Shown here in pieces: positions 49,529-59,597 of a stretch of DNA of 64,000 bases (its first letter is position 1; every line of letters starts with the position of its first letter). Under the pieces are notes generated by a model. That model was not told the DNA's origin, did no database searches, and saw only the letters and a list, made by a program, of their open reading frames with translations. The DNA is from Nostoc sp. FACHB-973 (GTDB lineage: Bacteria; Cyanobacteriota; Cyanobacteriia; Cyanobacteriales; Nostocaceae), in the NCBI RefSeq assembly GCF_014698115.1, contig NZ_JACJSJ010000031.1:1-64000 (forward strand). The letters are read 5' to 3'. The translations under genes and the position numbers were made by a program.

Positions 49529-50170
49529 CTATTTATTTAATAAGTTCAGCAGAGTCAAGCTACCACTATCCACAATGATAAAAGCGCCTAATCCTATTAA
49601 GACAAAAGGCATAAAATCGTTACCGTAACGAGTCAAAAGATTAGCGATCGCTGCATTATGAGTTAATTTGTATGCTACAAAGCATAGAAATCCTACTAAC
49701 ATAAAAAACACTCCCAGAATTATTAGCAGACTCTCCCAATTACTGCTAGCAAATAAAGGAACGTAGATACTGATATTGTCAGTGCCATTGGCAAAGGTCA
49801 CCGCTGCTACGCTGTAAGTTTGAAAATTGAGAAATTTACTTAAATACGAACTCTCAGACTGCTCTATTTCTGTTTCATCTTCCTCTGATGCATCATCTTC
49901 TCGATTTAGTAAGCATTTGATACCAATTGCTATGGGTACTAAACCAAATAGTCCAATCCAAGGTTTTGGTAACATTAAGCCACCAAAGAAAGCAGGAAGA
50001 CTAGCCATTACCAACGCTGTGAAACCTAGATACTGACCAGTGACTATATGCCAACGCCGAAACTTAGCATTCACCTGGGAAAAAAACAGCGTCAAAATAA
50101 CAATATCATCGATATTTGTAGCACTAAAGGCAGCTGCACCTGTGCTAATAGCAGTAAGTAACCCGCTCAT
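49529..50170 (-). CDS. CadD family cadmium-resistance-type transporter
   Basis: CadD-like proteins export cadmium or related cations. The 213-residue protein has five to six membrane segments and the repeated signatures AFSATNIDDIVILTLFFSQ and VTFANGTDNISIYVPLFA (the N/D-D and G-x-D-N-I motifs). The central loop is acidic (REDDASEEDETEIEQSESS), possibly metal-binding. It stands alone. Confidence 0.88.
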   Translation of the reverse strand: MSGLLTAISTGAAAFSATNIDDIVILTLFFSQVNAKFRRWHIVTGQYLGFTALVMASLPAFFGGLMLPKPWIGLFGLVPIAIGIKCLLNREDDASEEDETEIEQSESSYLSKFLNFQTYSVAAVTFANGTDNISIYVPLFASSNWESLLIILGVFFMLVGFLCFVAYKLTHNAAIANLLTRYGNDFMPFVLIGLGAFIIVDSGSLTLLNLLNK

Positions 50171-50175
50171 ATGAA

Positions 50176-50218
50176 TTTTGGATTTTGGATTTTGGATTTT
50201 GGATTTTGGATTTTGAAT
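50176..50218. repeat. GGATTTT heptamer repeat
   Basis: About five consecutive GGATTTT heptamers directly upstream of the CadD-like start codon; they may affect its ribosome-binding region. The gap to 50382 has CCCCAGT heptamers around 50304-50322. Confidence 0.8.
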
Positions 50219-50382
50219 TAGTCGTTTGTTATAGCAACAGCCAAGGTCATCAGGACATTAACAGATGATAAAACTGAGATACAAAAGGATTTTTCACCCA
50301 ATCCCCAGTCCCCAGTCCCCAGTCCCTTGCTATATTAGTTATTCCCCGTGTCTTTGCATTCCTATCAGTCCAGATATCATAA

Positions 50383-51840
50383 TTAAGGAATTTTCCTGGT
50401 ATCGCTGAATTTAGTGTGAATCTCTTCAATTCCTTGGCGCATTTTCACAACCAGGTTGGGAGAACGTAGTCTTTTAATGATGAACCACCCACAAGTGACA
50501 AGTATGTATAACAAGAACAAGTAGGGAAAGGCATTGTAAGGAGCTTCGGGAACTGGGAAAAGTGTACTACCAGGAATTCCTACACTACCTAAAACTGGAA
50601 TCATCATGAACCCAACTCCGACAACCGAAAATACCACATCTCGCCGCCGGAGTTTTCTAATTTTGTATAGGTAAACTGGAGCTGCGACAGAAATCAGAAT
50701 GTACACCGTTAAGAATCCGTAGCTACAAATTGCCCCCAAATAACCCATACTCTCGAACAACTTGATATTAAATAGGGACATGACAGCAGGTACGAAAAAT
50801 GTTATCAACGAACACATCGTGACTGCAACGTGGGGCGTTTTGTTGGATGAGTGTGCTGTTCCCAATGAGGAATGGAATAAACCATGACGTGCCATCAAGA
50901 AAAACACTCTAGCGGCTGGGTTGATGCTGCCAAGGATGCAAGCGAAGAAGCTAAATAAGGCACCCAAAGCCACAAATTCTCCCAAAAAACCAACTCCTGC
51001 TTGTCGGGATAAAAAACCCAGAGGTTCTTCAGTTTGAGTAATGGAGACGCCAGTACCACTAAAGCCCAAGACTTCTATATAGGTTGTTGATATATAAAAC
51101 AGACCGGCGAGGATGACGCTACCCATCACAGATTTAGGGATTGTTTGTAATGGTTTTTTTGCTTCATCACCTAGCGATGTAGCACTTTCAAAGCCAGAGA
51201 AAGCAAACATTACCAACACAAGTCCTGTGGCTACGCTGCCTGGAGTTGTACCAGAGAGGGTTAGTTGCGACATATCCAACGCAAAACCTTTGTGTGCCCA
51301 AATGATGATGCACAAGATGGCAATCAATAGGACTGAAGCTGCTTCCATCCAGAGCATCGCTACAGCTGAAAGTTGGATATCTTTATAAGCTGCATACCAA
51401 GAAATTCCTGCACCGATCGCCAGCAATGTAATACTGGAGGGATGAATGCCCAAATGACCAATTAAGACACTGCTGAAGTTGGCAAAACCGCACAAAACAG
51501 ACATCCCAGTAAATAAATAGGCCAGCACCAAACTCCAACCGCAAATAACACCCGCTGTAGAACCAAGACCTTTGGAAATATAAGAGTACAGTGAACCTGG
51601 AGAAGCCGAGCGACTGGCAAACTGGTTGATGTTGATACTGACAAATAATAGCCCCATCAAACCAATCAGAAAACTCAGCCAAGTACCGTTTCCTGAAAGT
51701 GCAACGATTAAGCCAATATTAGATGCTGGTATTGTCGTCGGTGCAATTACAGCAAAAGATTGCGCCAATACTTCCGAGAAAGAAAGACAATCTGGTTTTA
51801 AACCATGAATACTTTGATGGGATGGTTTTTCTGTTTTCAT
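50383..51840 (-). CDS. APC family amino-acid permease
   Basis: The protein is 485 residues with twelve membrane segments. The N-terminus has LSFSEVLAQSFAVIAPTTIPASNIGLIVALSGNGTWL (helix 1 with the unwound GxG-type region). ASPGSLYSYISKGLG (helix 2-3) and FSGFESATSLGDEAKKPLQTIPKSV (helix 6 onwards) are typical of the amino-acid/polyamine/organocation superfamily. The substrate is unspecified. About 555 bp of AT-rich non-coding DNA lie upstream (51841-52396). Confidence 0.9.
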   Translation of the reverse strand: MKTEKPSHQSIHGLKPDCLSFSEVLAQSFAVIAPTTIPASNIGLIVALSGNGTWLSFLIGLMGLLFVSININQFASRSASPGSLYSYISKGLGSTAGVICGWSLVLAYLFTGMSVLCGFANFSSVLIGHLGIHPSSITLLAIGAGISWYAAYKDIQLSAVAMLWMEAASVLLIAILCIIIWAHKGFALDMSQLTLSGTTPGSVATGLVLVMFAFSGFESATSLGDEAKKPLQTIPKSVMGSVILAGLFYISTTYIEVLGFSGTGVSITQTEEPLGFLSRQAGVGFLGEFVALGALFSFFACILGSINPAARVFFLMARHGLFHSSLGTAHSSNKTPHVAVTMCSLITFFVPAVMSLFNIKLFESMGYLGAICSYGFLTVYILISVAAPVYLYKIRKLRRRDVVFSVVGVGFMMIPVLGSVGIPGSTLFPVPEAPYNAFPYLFLLYILVTCGWFIIKRLRSPNLVVKMRQGIEEIHTKFSDTRKIP

Positions 51841-52396
51841 TGAGCAAATTTTAATGTGTGAAAAGACGCATATATCGATAGAGATACAGGTAATTAAAGG
51901 TTAGTTTTTGAGTAAAATCTCCCCTTGACCAGTCGCCGATTTCTACTTACACATATCGATATATCTCTCACTTACATACCTATGTCTTTAGTCGTATTTC
52001 TCTAGATAGATTTAATACTACCCGATGTATTTACCACAATCAAGTATTAGTAAAAATCTCAACTTGATTTTTATTTGCAGAATATTTCAAATTAATTTTT
52101 TTTCATGAGTATGATAACTATAAACTTATAGAGTTAAAAATAATACCCGGTTAGTCGCTAGGAATTTTTGAGATTTAATTCTAATAAACCATGAAAGGCT
52201 TACACAGCTTGGTCAATATAATTTATTATTATATTAGTACTTAAGTTATGCTTGTATTAAATTAATTTGTGAGATGGTATTTGCAAAAACCAGTTTAAAT
52301 GATATGAGAAACTGAAATTAATACTTGTAATCTCCCCAAAAATTCAGGTGTTAGGGGTGATTGTTGAGAGAAATTTCAAATTGAATATTAGTTATA
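51841..52396. other. AT-rich gap between divergent genes
   Basis: About 555 bp without a gene. It separates the divergent permease and secreted-protein genes and must hold both promoters. There is a reiterated TCGATAxAxxTCTC pair (51875-51886 and 51957-51968). No larger repeat element was seen. Confidence 0.5.
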
Positions 52397-52456
52397 ATGT
52401 TGACAATTGTGTTTAAAATGTCATCAAATACAATTTTTAAAACTTGGAACAAAAAC

Positions 52457-53110
52457 ATGAAAAGCTTTAAATATATTTTGATGCTGGTCTTATTCCTGGC
52501 AAGTCTAGTATTTGCTGAACCTTCCCTAGCCGATCGCCCGAAATATTCCGAAAATCCTGATTATATAAATTTGACTGAAGAATTAAATAGTTTGCAAACA
52601 GCCAAAGAAACCCAAGCTCAATTAGAGGGTTCAACATCAGAGCAAATCGACCAAAAAATCAATGAATTAGAGTTGCAAAAATATGCCTTCGAGTCAGGAA
52701 TCGACTGGGGTCAGTGCAGTAATCAAACAGGAAAAACTTTAGCTATCTACGGTTCTGAACCAAATCTTGATGATGATGAATACTCCGAAGGGGCTGCATT
52801 GTATTTTCTGGGGAATGGTGAGACAACTAAAGATAGATGGAATTGTAAGGGAGTTTATCTACCAAATGATGTTAAAGCGATCGCTTTGGGTGTAAGCGGA
52901 CAAGAGGAAGAATTGCCAGGTGGTATTGCGATCAAGGTTCCCAATGGGACTAACTTAGTTTTGAAGATAAATCCCGATACTGGGGCGATCGAATTTAATC
53001 AAGCTGGTACTAAAATCTTGAAACCTAGTGACGTAAATTGGTTTATACCGAATGTATCGCAAGATATTGTAGATGGACGAGTGACTAATGCACCTACAAA
53101 GAAGGCTTAA
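52457..53110 (+). CDS. Secreted protein of unknown function
   Basis: From the ATG at 52457, 217 residues with a signal peptide (MKSFKYILMLVLFLASLVFA, cleavage around AEPSLA). Residues about 30-75 form a coiled-coil helix (LTEELNSLQTAKETQ...EQIDQKINELELQ). The C-terminal 140 residues look beta-rich with two Cys (WGQCSN, WNCKG). The family is not recognised. A start 60 bases earlier is possible but would place the signal peptide internally. Confidence 0.6.
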   Translation: MKSFKYILMLVLFLASLVFAEPSLADRPKYSENPDYINLTEELNSLQTAKETQAQLEGSTSEQIDQKINELELQKYAFESGIDWGQCSNQTGKTLAIYGSEPNLDDDEYSEGAALYFLGNGETTKDRWNCKGVYLPNDVKAIALGVSGQEEELPGGIAIKVPNGTNLVLKINPDTGAIEFNQAGTKILKPSDVNWFIPNVSQDIVDGRVTNAPTKKA

Positions 53111-53293
53111 ACCTAATACAGCAATCATATTTGATTTCTGAAAAAATCTCAGTAGTTTTGTAGGTTGTGTTAGCAAAAAGTACGACACCATTCCAAGCTT
53201 GTGATGCCGTACTTTCTGCGCTAACACAACGCCAGTCGCCTCAACGGTGGGAACCCCCACACAGAGATGGTTCCCCTACGTATATTTCAAAAA

Positions 53294-54073
53294 TCAAATC
53301 GCATTGCTATCTTCAGTTATCAATTTTTTTTCTTCGGGTAGTAATGTCGTTTCATCTTTTGCAACTTCTTCATCTACAGATTTAGCTGTAGTCAAATAGG
53401 GCTTGATAATTAGGCTAACACCAATTGCCCAAGCTAATGCAACCATCCAACCGGCGAGAATGTCACTGGGAAAGTGAACCCCCAAATAGAGACGACACCA
53501 TGCAATAGCTATTATATATAAGCTGCCAAAGATGAAGACCAAGCGACGCCAGGGGGTAGCCCAACTTAAGATGAGCAAAATTGCAACCATTGTCAAACTA
53601 GTCATTGCATGATTGCTGGGAAATGCAAAACTAGATTCAGGTGCAATGGACTTCCACAATTGCGGACGGATTCGATGCATGAATCCTTTCGCTATGAGGT
53701 TGATAATGAAACTTCCCACTGAAGTAGTGAGTACATAAGCTAGCGATCGCCAGCGTTTTTGAAGTAATAATATTAGTGCGATCGCAACTACAATTGGTAT
53801 CCCCGTCCAAGGCGATCCAATGATAGCCAGCATCACAGCTAAAACATCAAGCTGGGGGTTTGCTATGGAGTGAACTGCTAACAGAATTGGCACATCCCAG
53901 GGGAAACCAGCTTCATTTTCCCGTAACTTCACTGCCAAGATTTCAAATACCTGCAAAGGTAAATATACTCCTATGAAGAGCAGTAAGAGCGATCGCCAAC
54001 GGGCAATCAATAAATTTTTCAGAAACGAAAGGGGCGATCGACTTTCTTGATTGGGTTTTTTGACACTTTGCAT
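53294..54073 (-). CDS. PAP2 superfamily membrane phosphatase
   Basis: Lipid phosphate phosphatases hydrolyse phosphatidate or isoprenoid pyrophosphate. The 259-residue protein has six membrane segments with the three catalytic motifs: KGFMHRIRP (KxxxxxxRP), PSNHAM (PSGH, with Gly to Asn) and CRLYLGVHFPSD (SRxxxxxHxxxD, with Ser to Cys). His residues of motifs 2 and 3 are present. The PSNH and CR forms occur in other bacterial PAP2 proteins. Confidence 0.9.
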   Translation of the reverse strand: MQSVKKPNQESRSPLSFLKNLLIARWRSLLLLFIGVYLPLQVFEILAVKLRENEAGFPWDVPILLAVHSIANPQLDVLAVMLAIIGSPWTGIPIVVAIALILLLQKRWRSLAYVLTTSVGSFIINLIAKGFMHRIRPQLWKSIAPESSFAFPSNHAMTSLTMVAILLILSWATPWRRLVFIFGSLYIIAIAWCRLYLGVHFPSDILAGWMVALAWAIGVSLIIKPYLTTAKSVDEEVAKDETTLLPEEKKLITEDSNAI

Positions 54074-54139
54074 ATTCTGGATTCTGATTCCTGACTTCTG
54101 AATAGTTTATTTCAATTAAGTATTAAATGCCATCTATCA

Positions 54140-55387
54140 CTAGGTAATACTTTTACTAGAATCTTGAAATGAACCACAATGTTTACAGTAAGGCAAATGT
54201 TTATAAGTCAGATGATTACAGTTTTCGCATTCCAAATATTGATAATAACCACAGTGGGGACAGTAGGAATCGCTACGCCGAATTTTTTTTGTGCAATTGA
54301 CGCAGAGTGATTTTTGAACTCTGTTAGCAGCTTGGACTTTAGCATTAAATACAAATTTTTGAAAAAACTTGATAATTCCAAAACCAACAAATGGAATCAG
54401 CAAGATATAAAGATAATTTATTAAGAAAAGTAATCCACCAAAAAGATAGCTAACTATATTAAATAGAAATTGAAATATTGCTCCGATTTGCAGAAATTCA
54501 AAGACTTTAACTAACAGTGGTATCAAAAATATAACTAGCAAATGCCAGCTAATGAGTGAAACTAGTCCATATCCTCTTCCTTGGGCAAATCTATGAACTG
54601 ATAAGGCGATGAGAATCAGTGGTAAAAGAAAGAGAGACTGAAAACCAAGCTGAATACTTGGATACCAAAACGACGCTTTTTGATAGCCTTTTTCAACTTC
54701 CGTAAATTCATTTTCATTCTTAACAAAATTGAGAAAACTAGTGCTTTCTGGTTTCCCTAACAGTTGATTTTGAAGATTAGAATTTTCCTGTTTCAGAGTA
54801 GAAATTTGGCGGCTATTTTGGTCTAACTCCTGTTTAGCTTTTTCTGCACTGACTTGATTAATTGATTGCTCACGAGGCTGACCGGCAATTTTTTCTAACA
54901 GAGTCGAATCATATTTAGCACGAATATTACTATTGGTTTGTTGTAGGTTACTTATTTTTACTTGTTTCTGCTCAATAGTTTTGATAATTTGCTGATTTTG
55001 CGGATTATTAATCTTATCCTTATACTCGCCATACTTTAAGCATATTTGTTCGACTTTACCGAGATGCCCTGTTTCGCCTTGTTGATAGTTTTGCTGAAAA
55101 CTGAATTTATTGTTCGGGCTATAGGGAAATGAAAGCTTGACAATTTCGTAATCTTTCTCTTTAGTATTTTTTGCTCGATAATTTTGCCACTCTGAATAAC
55201 ATGGATAAGCCTCAGTCGGACTGATATGCCATCTACTAATATCATCTAGTCCCGTAAAAACATTAATTAAGATAAAAATATCAATTAAAATAATAACAAT
55301 CAAACTCACTTTATTTAGTGGTTCGTTGTTGATGGTTCTTGATTTCTTAAAAAATTGATTTAAAAAACGGCGGATTCTGGCAAACAT
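54140..55387 (-). CDS. Membrane protein with coiled coil and C-terminal double zinc ribbon
   Basis: The protein is 415 residues: one membrane helix (about 28-46), a large extracytoplasmic region with coiled coil (about 135-215: IEQKQVKISNLQQTNSN, KAKQELDQNSRQ), four hydrophobic helices (about 240-345), then two zinc-ribbon CxxC pairs (CVNCTKKIRRSDSYCPHCGY and CENCNHLTYKHLPYCKHCG). Resembles bacterial zinc-ribbon membrane proteins of unknown function. The stop is 66 bp upstream of the PAP2 gene, same strand. Confidence 0.7.
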   Translation of the reverse strand: MFARIRRFLNQFFKKSRTINNEPLNKVSLIVIILIDIFILINVFTGLDDISRWHISPTEAYPCYSEWQNYRAKNTKEKDYEIVKLSFPYSPNNKFSFQQNYQQGETGHLGKVEQICLKYGEYKDKINNPQNQQIIKTIEQKQVKISNLQQTNSNIRAKYDSTLLEKIAGQPREQSINQVSAEKAKQELDQNSRQISTLKQENSNLQNQLLGKPESTSFLNFVKNENEFTEVEKGYQKASFWYPSIQLGFQSLFLLPLILIALSVHRFAQGRGYGLVSLISWHLLVIFLIPLLVKVFEFLQIGAIFQFLFNIVSYLFGGLLFLINYLYILLIPFVGFGIIKFFQKFVFNAKVQAANRVQKSLCVNCTKKIRRSDSYCPHCGYYQYLECENCNHLTYKHLPYCKHCGSFQDSSKSIT

Positions 55388-55509
55388 ATTATTTAATTGA
55401 TTGCAGCAATGTGGGGATTAGTTTATCTGATGATCGTTTCTGCGTCAGAGGCTATTTATAAAGTGAAAATAAAATTCTTGTAGTGGCGTGACAAGGCTAA
55501 AATGTTGCA

Positions 55510-55578
55510 ATAAATTTTCTTGTGGGGCGGGCATCTTGCCCGCCAATTAGGACGAGCGAGACGCCCATCCCACAAGAG
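55510..55578. repeat. GTGGGGCGGGC inverted repeat
   Basis: TTCTTGTGGGGCGGGCATCTTGCCCGCC...GACGCCCATCCCACAAGAG: an imperfect hairpin with arms CTTGTGGGGCGGGC and GCCCATCCCACAAG. It shares the CTTGTGGGGTGGGC core with 11800-11870 and 27399-27423. It lies between uvrA's 3' end and the divergent gene at 55387. Confidence 0.6.
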
Positions 55579-55597
55579 TCAAGCTAATGCATCATTA

Positions 55598-58540
55598 CTA
55601 CTTTTTCACCGCTGGATACTGCTGCAAAACATGCTGCAAATATTGCCCAGTATAAGACTTGGGATTTGCTGCAACTTCCTCCGGTGTCCCCGCAGCAATC
55701 AATTCTCCGCCTTTATCGCCACCTTCTGGTCCCAAATCTATCACCCAATCTGCACAACGAATCACATCTAAGTTGTGTTCAATTACTAAAATTGAATTGC
55801 CTTTATCCACCAATCTTTGCAATACATCTAACAATTTGTGGACATCGTAAAAAGATAAGCCTGTTGTTGGTTCATCTATTAAATACAGTGTCTTACCTGT
55901 GGCGCGTCGAGATAATTCTGTTGCCAATTTTACCCGCTGCGCTTCACCACCTGATAAAGTTGTCGCAGGTTGTCCCAATTGAATATAACCCAAGCCGACA
56001 TCAAATAAAGTTTGCAAGCGGGCGATCGCTTTGGGAATATTTTGGAAAAAATCTAAACTTTCCTCAACTGTCATGTTGAGAACATCAGAAATAGATTTGT
56101 CTTTATACTTCACTTGCAATGTTTCCCGGTTGTATCTTGCACCTTTACAAATTTCGCATTGCACGTAAACATCAGGGAGAAAGTTCATTTCAATAACATT
56201 CACACCTTGTCCGCTACAAGCTTCACAACGTCCACCTTTAACATTGAAAGAAAATTGTCCAGGTTTGTAACCCCTAGCTTTGGCTTCTACTGTTTGGGAA
56301 AACACATCCCGAATGGCATCGAAAATTCCTGTGTAAGTTGCAGGATTAGAACGTGGTGTGCGTCCAATGGGCGATTGATCTATTACAATCGCCTTATCAA
56401 CTGCATTTAATCCCTGAATTTTCTCTAAGTCTTTCGGTAAGGGAACTTTCTTCGTTAAATGATGTTGTAATGATGGATAAAGTAACTCGTTAATTAAGGT
56501 AGATTTTCCAGAACCAGACACACCAGTAACAGCAACAAGTTTCCCTAATGGAATTTCTACATCTATATTTCTTAAATTGTTGCGATGGGCATTTTTAATG
56601 ATTAAGCTGCGTCCATTTCCGTCTCGGCGTTCTGCTGGCGTATTAATTACTCGCCTTCCTGATAAATAAGCACCTGTCAACGAATCTTCTGCTGCTAATA
56701 ATGCTTCTAAATCACCTTGGGCGATAATATTTCCGCCGTGAATTCCTGCACCAGGACCAATATCAACTATATAGTTGGCTGCACGAATTGTTTCTTCGTC
56801 ATGTTCAACGACAATTAAGGTATTACCTAAATCGCGCAATTTCGTTAAAGTTTTCAGTAATCTGCCATTATCTCGTTGATGCAAACCAATACTTGGTTCA
56901 TCTAAAACGTAGAGAACTCCTGTTAAACCAGAACCAATTTGTGTTGCTAAACGAATGCGTTGGGCTTCGCCACCAGAAAGGGTCATTGCTGGACGGTCAA
57001 GGGTGAGGTAATCTAAACCGACATCTAACAAAAATTGCAATCTGGCTTTAATTTCTCTGAGGACTAAATCAGCAATTTGCAACTGGCGATCGCTCAACTT
57101 GAATTGCTCAATTCTCTCTCGACAATCCCGAATCGATACACTAGTTAAATCTAAAATTCCATATTGTCCCAACTTCACCGCCAAAGCTTCGGGTTTTAAC
57201 CGTTTTCCCCCACAAACATCACAGGGCTGATCGATTAAATACTGCTCTAATTTTTGCTTAACTAACTCCGAACCACCTTCATATTGCCGTTGTAAAATTG
57301 GAACAATACCTTTAAAAATTTGTTTTTTATCTGTTTTTGTAGTTTCTTCTTTTTCTCCATACAAAAGAGTCTGCTGCTGTTCTGCTGTCAGCTTGCTCCA
57401 ATTTGTTTGTAATTCAAATCCATAAGCTTGCCCTACACTGTAGAGCAATTCCAAATAATAAGAATTATCTTTTTCCGACCAAGGAGCGATCGCAGCATAC
57501 ACTGGTGCTTCCGGGTCTGGTACGATTAAATCCGGCGCAAATTTTCTTAAAGTACCAATTCCATGACAATGGGGACAAGCACCGTAAGGTGAATTAAACG
57601 AGAACAATCGCGGCGATAATTCCTCCATCACCGCCCCATGTTCTGGACAAGCAAAATTTTCGGAAAATACTAATTCTTCCTCAGACCCCCCGCCTTCGGT
57701 ACTAGACGGGGTTTCCTTAGATGACTCATGACCAATGACTATGGTCGCAATGCCACCGGATTGTTTTAAGCACGTAGATAAAGAATCAACCAAACGCTCT
57801 TGGATACCATCTTTTTTCACCAAGCGGTCAATGACTACTTCGATGGTGTGAGTTAAATTTTTATCCAATTCAATGGAATCTGATAGTTCGCGCACCTCGC
57901 CATCAACACGCACACGGACAAAACCTTGGGAAGCTAGACTTGACAAAAGCTTACGCTGTGTGCCTTTTTTCCCCCGAACCACAGGTGCAAGAATTTGGAA
58001 ACGAGTGCGGTCTGGTAATTCCAGAATGCGATCGCACATCTCATCGATTGTTTGGGGTGCAATACAGCGATCGCAAATCGGACAATGGGGTTCGCCAGCG
58101 CGACCAAACAACAGCCGCAAATAGTCATAAATCTCCGTCACCGTACCCACAGTGGAACGGGGGTTATGAGACGTTGACTTTTGGTCAATGGAAATGGCTG
58201 GACTTAAGCCTTCAATCGCCTCCACATCCGGCTTATCCAATTGTCCTAAAAATTGCCTTGCGTAGGCGCTGAGGGATTCCACATAGCGACGTTGACCTTC
58301 AGCGAAAATCGTATCAAACGCCAAAGAAGACTTACCAGAACCAGAAACGCCAGTGAACACAATCAAGCGATCGCGTGGCAATTCCAAGTCAATATTTTTC
58401 AGATTATGCTGCCTAGCACCCCGAATCCGAATGGTATTCTGGCTATTGTGCGAGGGGAGATGTCCATTCAACAGAGAAGCCTGAGCATTGGCTTGCTCTG
58501 AAAGGGACTTCGGGGATACTGTGAGCTGTGGGTCTGACAT
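55598..58540 (-). CDS. uvrA: Excinuclease ABC subunit A
   Basis: UvrA recognises bulky DNA damage and loads UvrB in nucleotide excision repair. From the ATG at 58540 it has 980 residues (E. coli 940). It shows two ABC modules, each with a P-loop (GVSGSGKSSLAFDT and GVSGSGKSTLINEL) and signature (LSGGEAQRIRLATQ, LSGGEAQRVKLATE), and a zinc finger (CEACSGQGVNVIEMN...CEICKGAR). The insertion HESSKETPSSTEGGGSEE (57684-57742) in the UvrB-binding/first ATPase region is repeat-derived. An ATG four codons earlier is possible. Confidence 0.96.
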   Translation of the reverse strand: MSDPQLTVSPKSLSEQANAQASLLNGHLPSHNSQNTIRIRGARQHNLKNIDLELPRDRLIVFTGVSGSGKSSLAFDTIFAEGQRRYVESLSAYARQFLGQLDKPDVEAIEGLSPAISIDQKSTSHNPRSTVGTVTEIYDYLRLLFGRAGEPHCPICDRCIAPQTIDEMCDRILELPDRTRFQILAPVVRGKKGTQRKLLSSLASQGFVRVRVDGEVRELSDSIELDKNLTHTIEVVIDRLVKKDGIQERLVDSLSTCLKQSGGIATIVIGHESSKETPSSTEGGGSEEELVFSENFACPEHGAVMEELSPRLFSFNSPYGACPHCHGIGTLRKFAPDLIVPDPEAPVYAAIAPWSEKDNSYYLELLYSVGQAYGFELQTNWSKLTAEQQQTLLYGEKEETTKTDKKQIFKGIVPILQRQYEGGSELVKQKLEQYLIDQPCDVCGGKRLKPEALAVKLGQYGILDLTSVSIRDCRERIEQFKLSDRQLQIADLVLREIKARLQFLLDVGLDYLTLDRPAMTLSGGEAQRIRLATQIGSGLTGVLYVLDEPSIGLHQRDNGRLLKTLTKLRDLGNTLIVVEHDEETIRAANYIVDIGPGAGIHGGNIIAQGDLEALLAAEDSLTGAYLSGRRVINTPAERRDGNGRSLIIKNAHRNNLRNIDVEIPLGKLVAVTGVSGSGKSTLINELLYPSLQHHLTKKVPLPKDLEKIQGLNAVDKAIVIDQSPIGRTPRSNPATYTGIFDAIRDVFSQTVEAKARGYKPGQFSFNVKGGRCEACSGQGVNVIEMNFLPDVYVQCEICKGARYNRETLQVKYKDKSISDVLNMTVEESLDFFQNIPKAIARLQTLFDVGLGYIQLGQPATTLSGGEAQRVKLATELSRRATGKTLYLIDEPTTGLSFYDVHKLLDVLQRLVDKGNSILVIEHNLDVIRCADWVIDLGPEGGDKGGELIAAGTPEEVAANPKSYTGQYLQHVLQQYPAVKK

Positions 58541-58624
58541 ATTGGGCGGCAAAAAAGGAGTTTCTTATGAAACAGTCCTTAATAATACTATCTTTAATCA
58601 GTTTATAGTAGAACAATAGTACTG

Positions 58625-58800
58625 TTTTAGATACTTATTGGGCATAGGGCATGGGGCACTTGTACTGAGCGAAGCCGTAAAGCCTGCGGCATAGCTACGC
58701 TTAGGGCGCAGCCTCTCGTAGAGAAGTATGGGGCATTGGGCATTGGACAGATAACTGATAACTGTCAACTCCTCATCTCCCTCATCTCCCTCATCTCTTC
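58625..58800. repeat. GGGCAT repeats, CGTAGAGAAG palindrome and CTCCCTCAT units
   Basis: GGGCATAGGGCATGGGGCA heptamer-type repeats (58640-58660 and 58730-58747) flank a GCTACGCTTAGGGCGCAGCCTCTCGTAGAG repeat block (58693-58722), followed by CTCATCTCC nonamers (58771-58797). Non-coding, between uvrA and tenA. Confidence 0.75.
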
Positions 58801-58876
58801 TTCCCTCTGCGCCTCTGCGCCTCTGCGTGCAAAAAATTCATTTCCCAACTGTCCAACCACTTTCTGGACTAAATTC

Positions 58877-59500
58877 CTACAAACTGCTCCATGCAGCCTG
58901 AAAAAAGTCATACTCACACAACATCGCATAACGGTAGGTTGAATGCACAACAGCATTAACCGTGGCATAATTGTCAACCAAATTTTCTAATTGCTGTGCC
59001 AATGGCTGAAAATCCGCGCTACTGTAAGTCCGAATCCAGTCTGCATATTGATGATTCGGGATGCCATTACTAGCCAACTGTTCTGCCAAAAAAGCATATA
59101 AACGCATACAGGGAGACATCGCCGCAGCAGTTAAACCGACATCTTGACCCCAAGCAGTTGCTAACAAAAAATCAGTATAGTGACGGGTAGCGGTTCCAGG
59201 TTCCACAGAATGCAAATTAACTCCCCACTGAGAAGCATAGCCGCTATGCAATTGCAGTTCTGCTAACACACCTCCAGCTAAGTGATGAAATGTCGTAAAA
59301 CCTACCCAATCTGGTGCTTTAGCTGCGGCGATACTATACGCACGGGCAAAAGCTTCTAAGAAAAAAGCATCTTGCCCTACGTAGTAAGCAAACTTCGCTC
59401 GTTCAAGAGTACCATCGCCAATGCCTTGAACAAAAGGATGCTCTAGACAAGCTTTGGCTAAATCTTGATTTGCCGTCCATAATTCATTGGATAACGTCAT
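58877..59500 (-). CDS. tenA: TenA family thiaminase II-like protein
   Basis: TenA hydrolyses aminopyrimidine breakdown products so the pyrimidine of thiamine can be salvaged. The 207-residue protein has an all-helical TenA fold. The conserved Asp is in YYVGQDAFFLEAF (about 43), the nucleophile Cys in SPCMRLYAFLAEQL (about 131), and the C-terminal Glu/Tyr pair in MLCEYDFFQAAW. The Cys marks the TenA_C subgroup. The start is preceded by tandem repeats and shows no TPP riboswitch. Confidence 0.9.
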   Translation of the reverse strand: MTLSNELWTANQDLAKACLEHPFVQGIGDGTLERAKFAYYVGQDAFFLEAFARAYSIAAAKAPDWVGFTTFHHLAGGVLAELQLHSGYASQWGVNLHSVEPGTATRHYTDFLLATAWGQDVGLTAAAMSPCMRLYAFLAEQLASNGIPNHQYADWIRTYSSADFQPLAQQLENLVDNYATVNAVVHSTYRYAMLCEYDFFQAAWSSL

Positions 59501-59597
59501 TAGTCATTAGTCATTTGTCATTTGTCATTGGGCATTGGGCATTGGGCATTGATTATTAATTCTGATCCCCCACTCTCCACTCCCTACTCCCCACTCC
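59501..59597. repeat. GTCATTA / GGGCATT heptamer repeats
   Basis: GTCATTAGTCATTTGTCATT then GGGCATT heptamers (59527-59551), and CCACTCCCTACTCC units (59570-59597) between tenA and the next gene upstream. Confidence 0.8.
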
